Origin: Chitinophagaceae bacterium UBA4407 | GTDB taxonomy: Bacteria > Bacteroidota > Bacteroidia > Chitinophagales > Chitinophagaceae | Assembly (NCBI GenBank): GCA_002390845.1 | Contig: DGQT01000105.1 | Coordinates: 1-64,000, forward strand | Length of the DNA stretch: 64,000 nt | Direction of reading: 5' to 3' | Part shown: piece by piece, positions 63,871 through 64,000 of the stretch | How the letters are laid out: every line of letters starts with the position of its first letter | Position numbering within the stretch: position 1 is the stretch's first letter | Notes under the pieces: generated by a model | What the model was told of the DNA's origin: nothing | Seen by the model: only the letters and a program-made list of their open reading frames with translations | Database searches by the model: none | Program-made: the position numbers and the translations under genes

Positions 63871-64000
63871 CAATAATCCTTTTTTATACCCCTGTACAAC
63901 CTGAACCCGCCATACAGCAAACATAAGCTCCCAAATAAATATATCATTAAAGAATCCCCGCCAAACTTTTCTGTAAGGTTAAGCCCAATTTTTTCGTTGA
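63870..64000 (-). CDS. Small membrane protein, 5' end outside the window
   Basis: The last 43 codons of a gene on the minus strand are visible. They read NEKIGLNLTEKFGGDSLMIY then LFGSLCLLYGGFRLYRGIKK and Asp-Tyr-stop, so a transmembrane helix lies near the C terminus. The family cannot be told from this piece. The stop codon overlaps the start codon of the PstS-like gene, so the two are in one operon. Confidence 0.6.
   Translation of the reverse strand, partial: NEKIGLNLTEKFGGDSLMIYLFGSLCLLYGGFRLYRGIKKDY

Overview
The window comes from a Bacteroidota genome, most likely a Chitinophagaceae-type gliding or soil/freshwater relative (the family is an inference). The evidence is a C-terminal type IX secretion sorting domain, a lipid-anchored TamA homologue (TamL), an ExbB-ExbD-ExbD-TonB operon, a short NuoG, Bacteroidota-type promoters (TTTG, about 19 nt, TAnnTTTG) and moderately AT-rich DNA. 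Most of the window is ordinary chromosome. One AT-rich accessory stretch lies at about 20.4-25.0 kb.

Layout. 0.1-10.5 kb: LuxC-type acyl-CoA reductase, ferredoxin, D-Ala-D-Ala ligase, a PASTA protein, two rhodanese-type proteins (the second is the tRNA hydroxylase TrhO), a SpoU methyltransferase, TamL and TruB. 10.8-13.9 kb: a TonB energy-transduction operon. 14.5-17.4 kb: tRNA-Glu, GAPDH and phosphoglycerate kinase. 17.5-20.3 kb: a small secreted protein, then LemA and two TPM-domain proteins. 20.4-25.0 kb: the accessory island, holding an IS1595-type transposase, small HTH and ribbon-helix-helix genes with palindromic operators, a small-RNA/tRNA-like locus with its own promoter and terminator, a GFYFW-motif protein and a SecB-like chaperone. 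25.5-37.6 kb: a GH53 galactanase lipoprotein, a T9SS cargo, a Wzi/RemB-like outer-membrane barrel, dihydroorotase, a MutS-like ATPase, a coiled-coil protein behind twin operators, glycine C-acetyltransferase and a class D beta-lactamase. 38.0-43.8 kb: the leucine genes leuC-leuD-leuA-leuB, interrupted twice by four-helix-bundle (23S rRNA IVP-like) genes, each with its own flanking inverted repeats. 44.7-46.0 kb: a MacB/FtsX-type permease. 46.2-61.1 kb: a complete 14-subunit complex I locus nuoA-N on the minus strand, with one NTF2-like gene inserted. 61.2-64.0 kb: a TPR protein, a PstS-like lipoprotein and the end of a small membrane protein.

The most striking feature is not a gene. At least 20 intergenic spaces carry one or both arms of an imperfect palindromic element. 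Each arm reads, from outside inward, a T-tract plus GAGCC-GGC, then one of two related cores (GTTGTGTCACTCACTTGTAC or TTGCGTCGCACTCTTGTAC), then an inner part resembling GTTGGATTATGAATTGAGC. Arms commonly start within a few bases of a stop codon, recur inside the nuo and leu clusters, and sometimes stand on either side of a whole gene. I do not recognise this family. No autonomous mobiliser for it is visible in the window.
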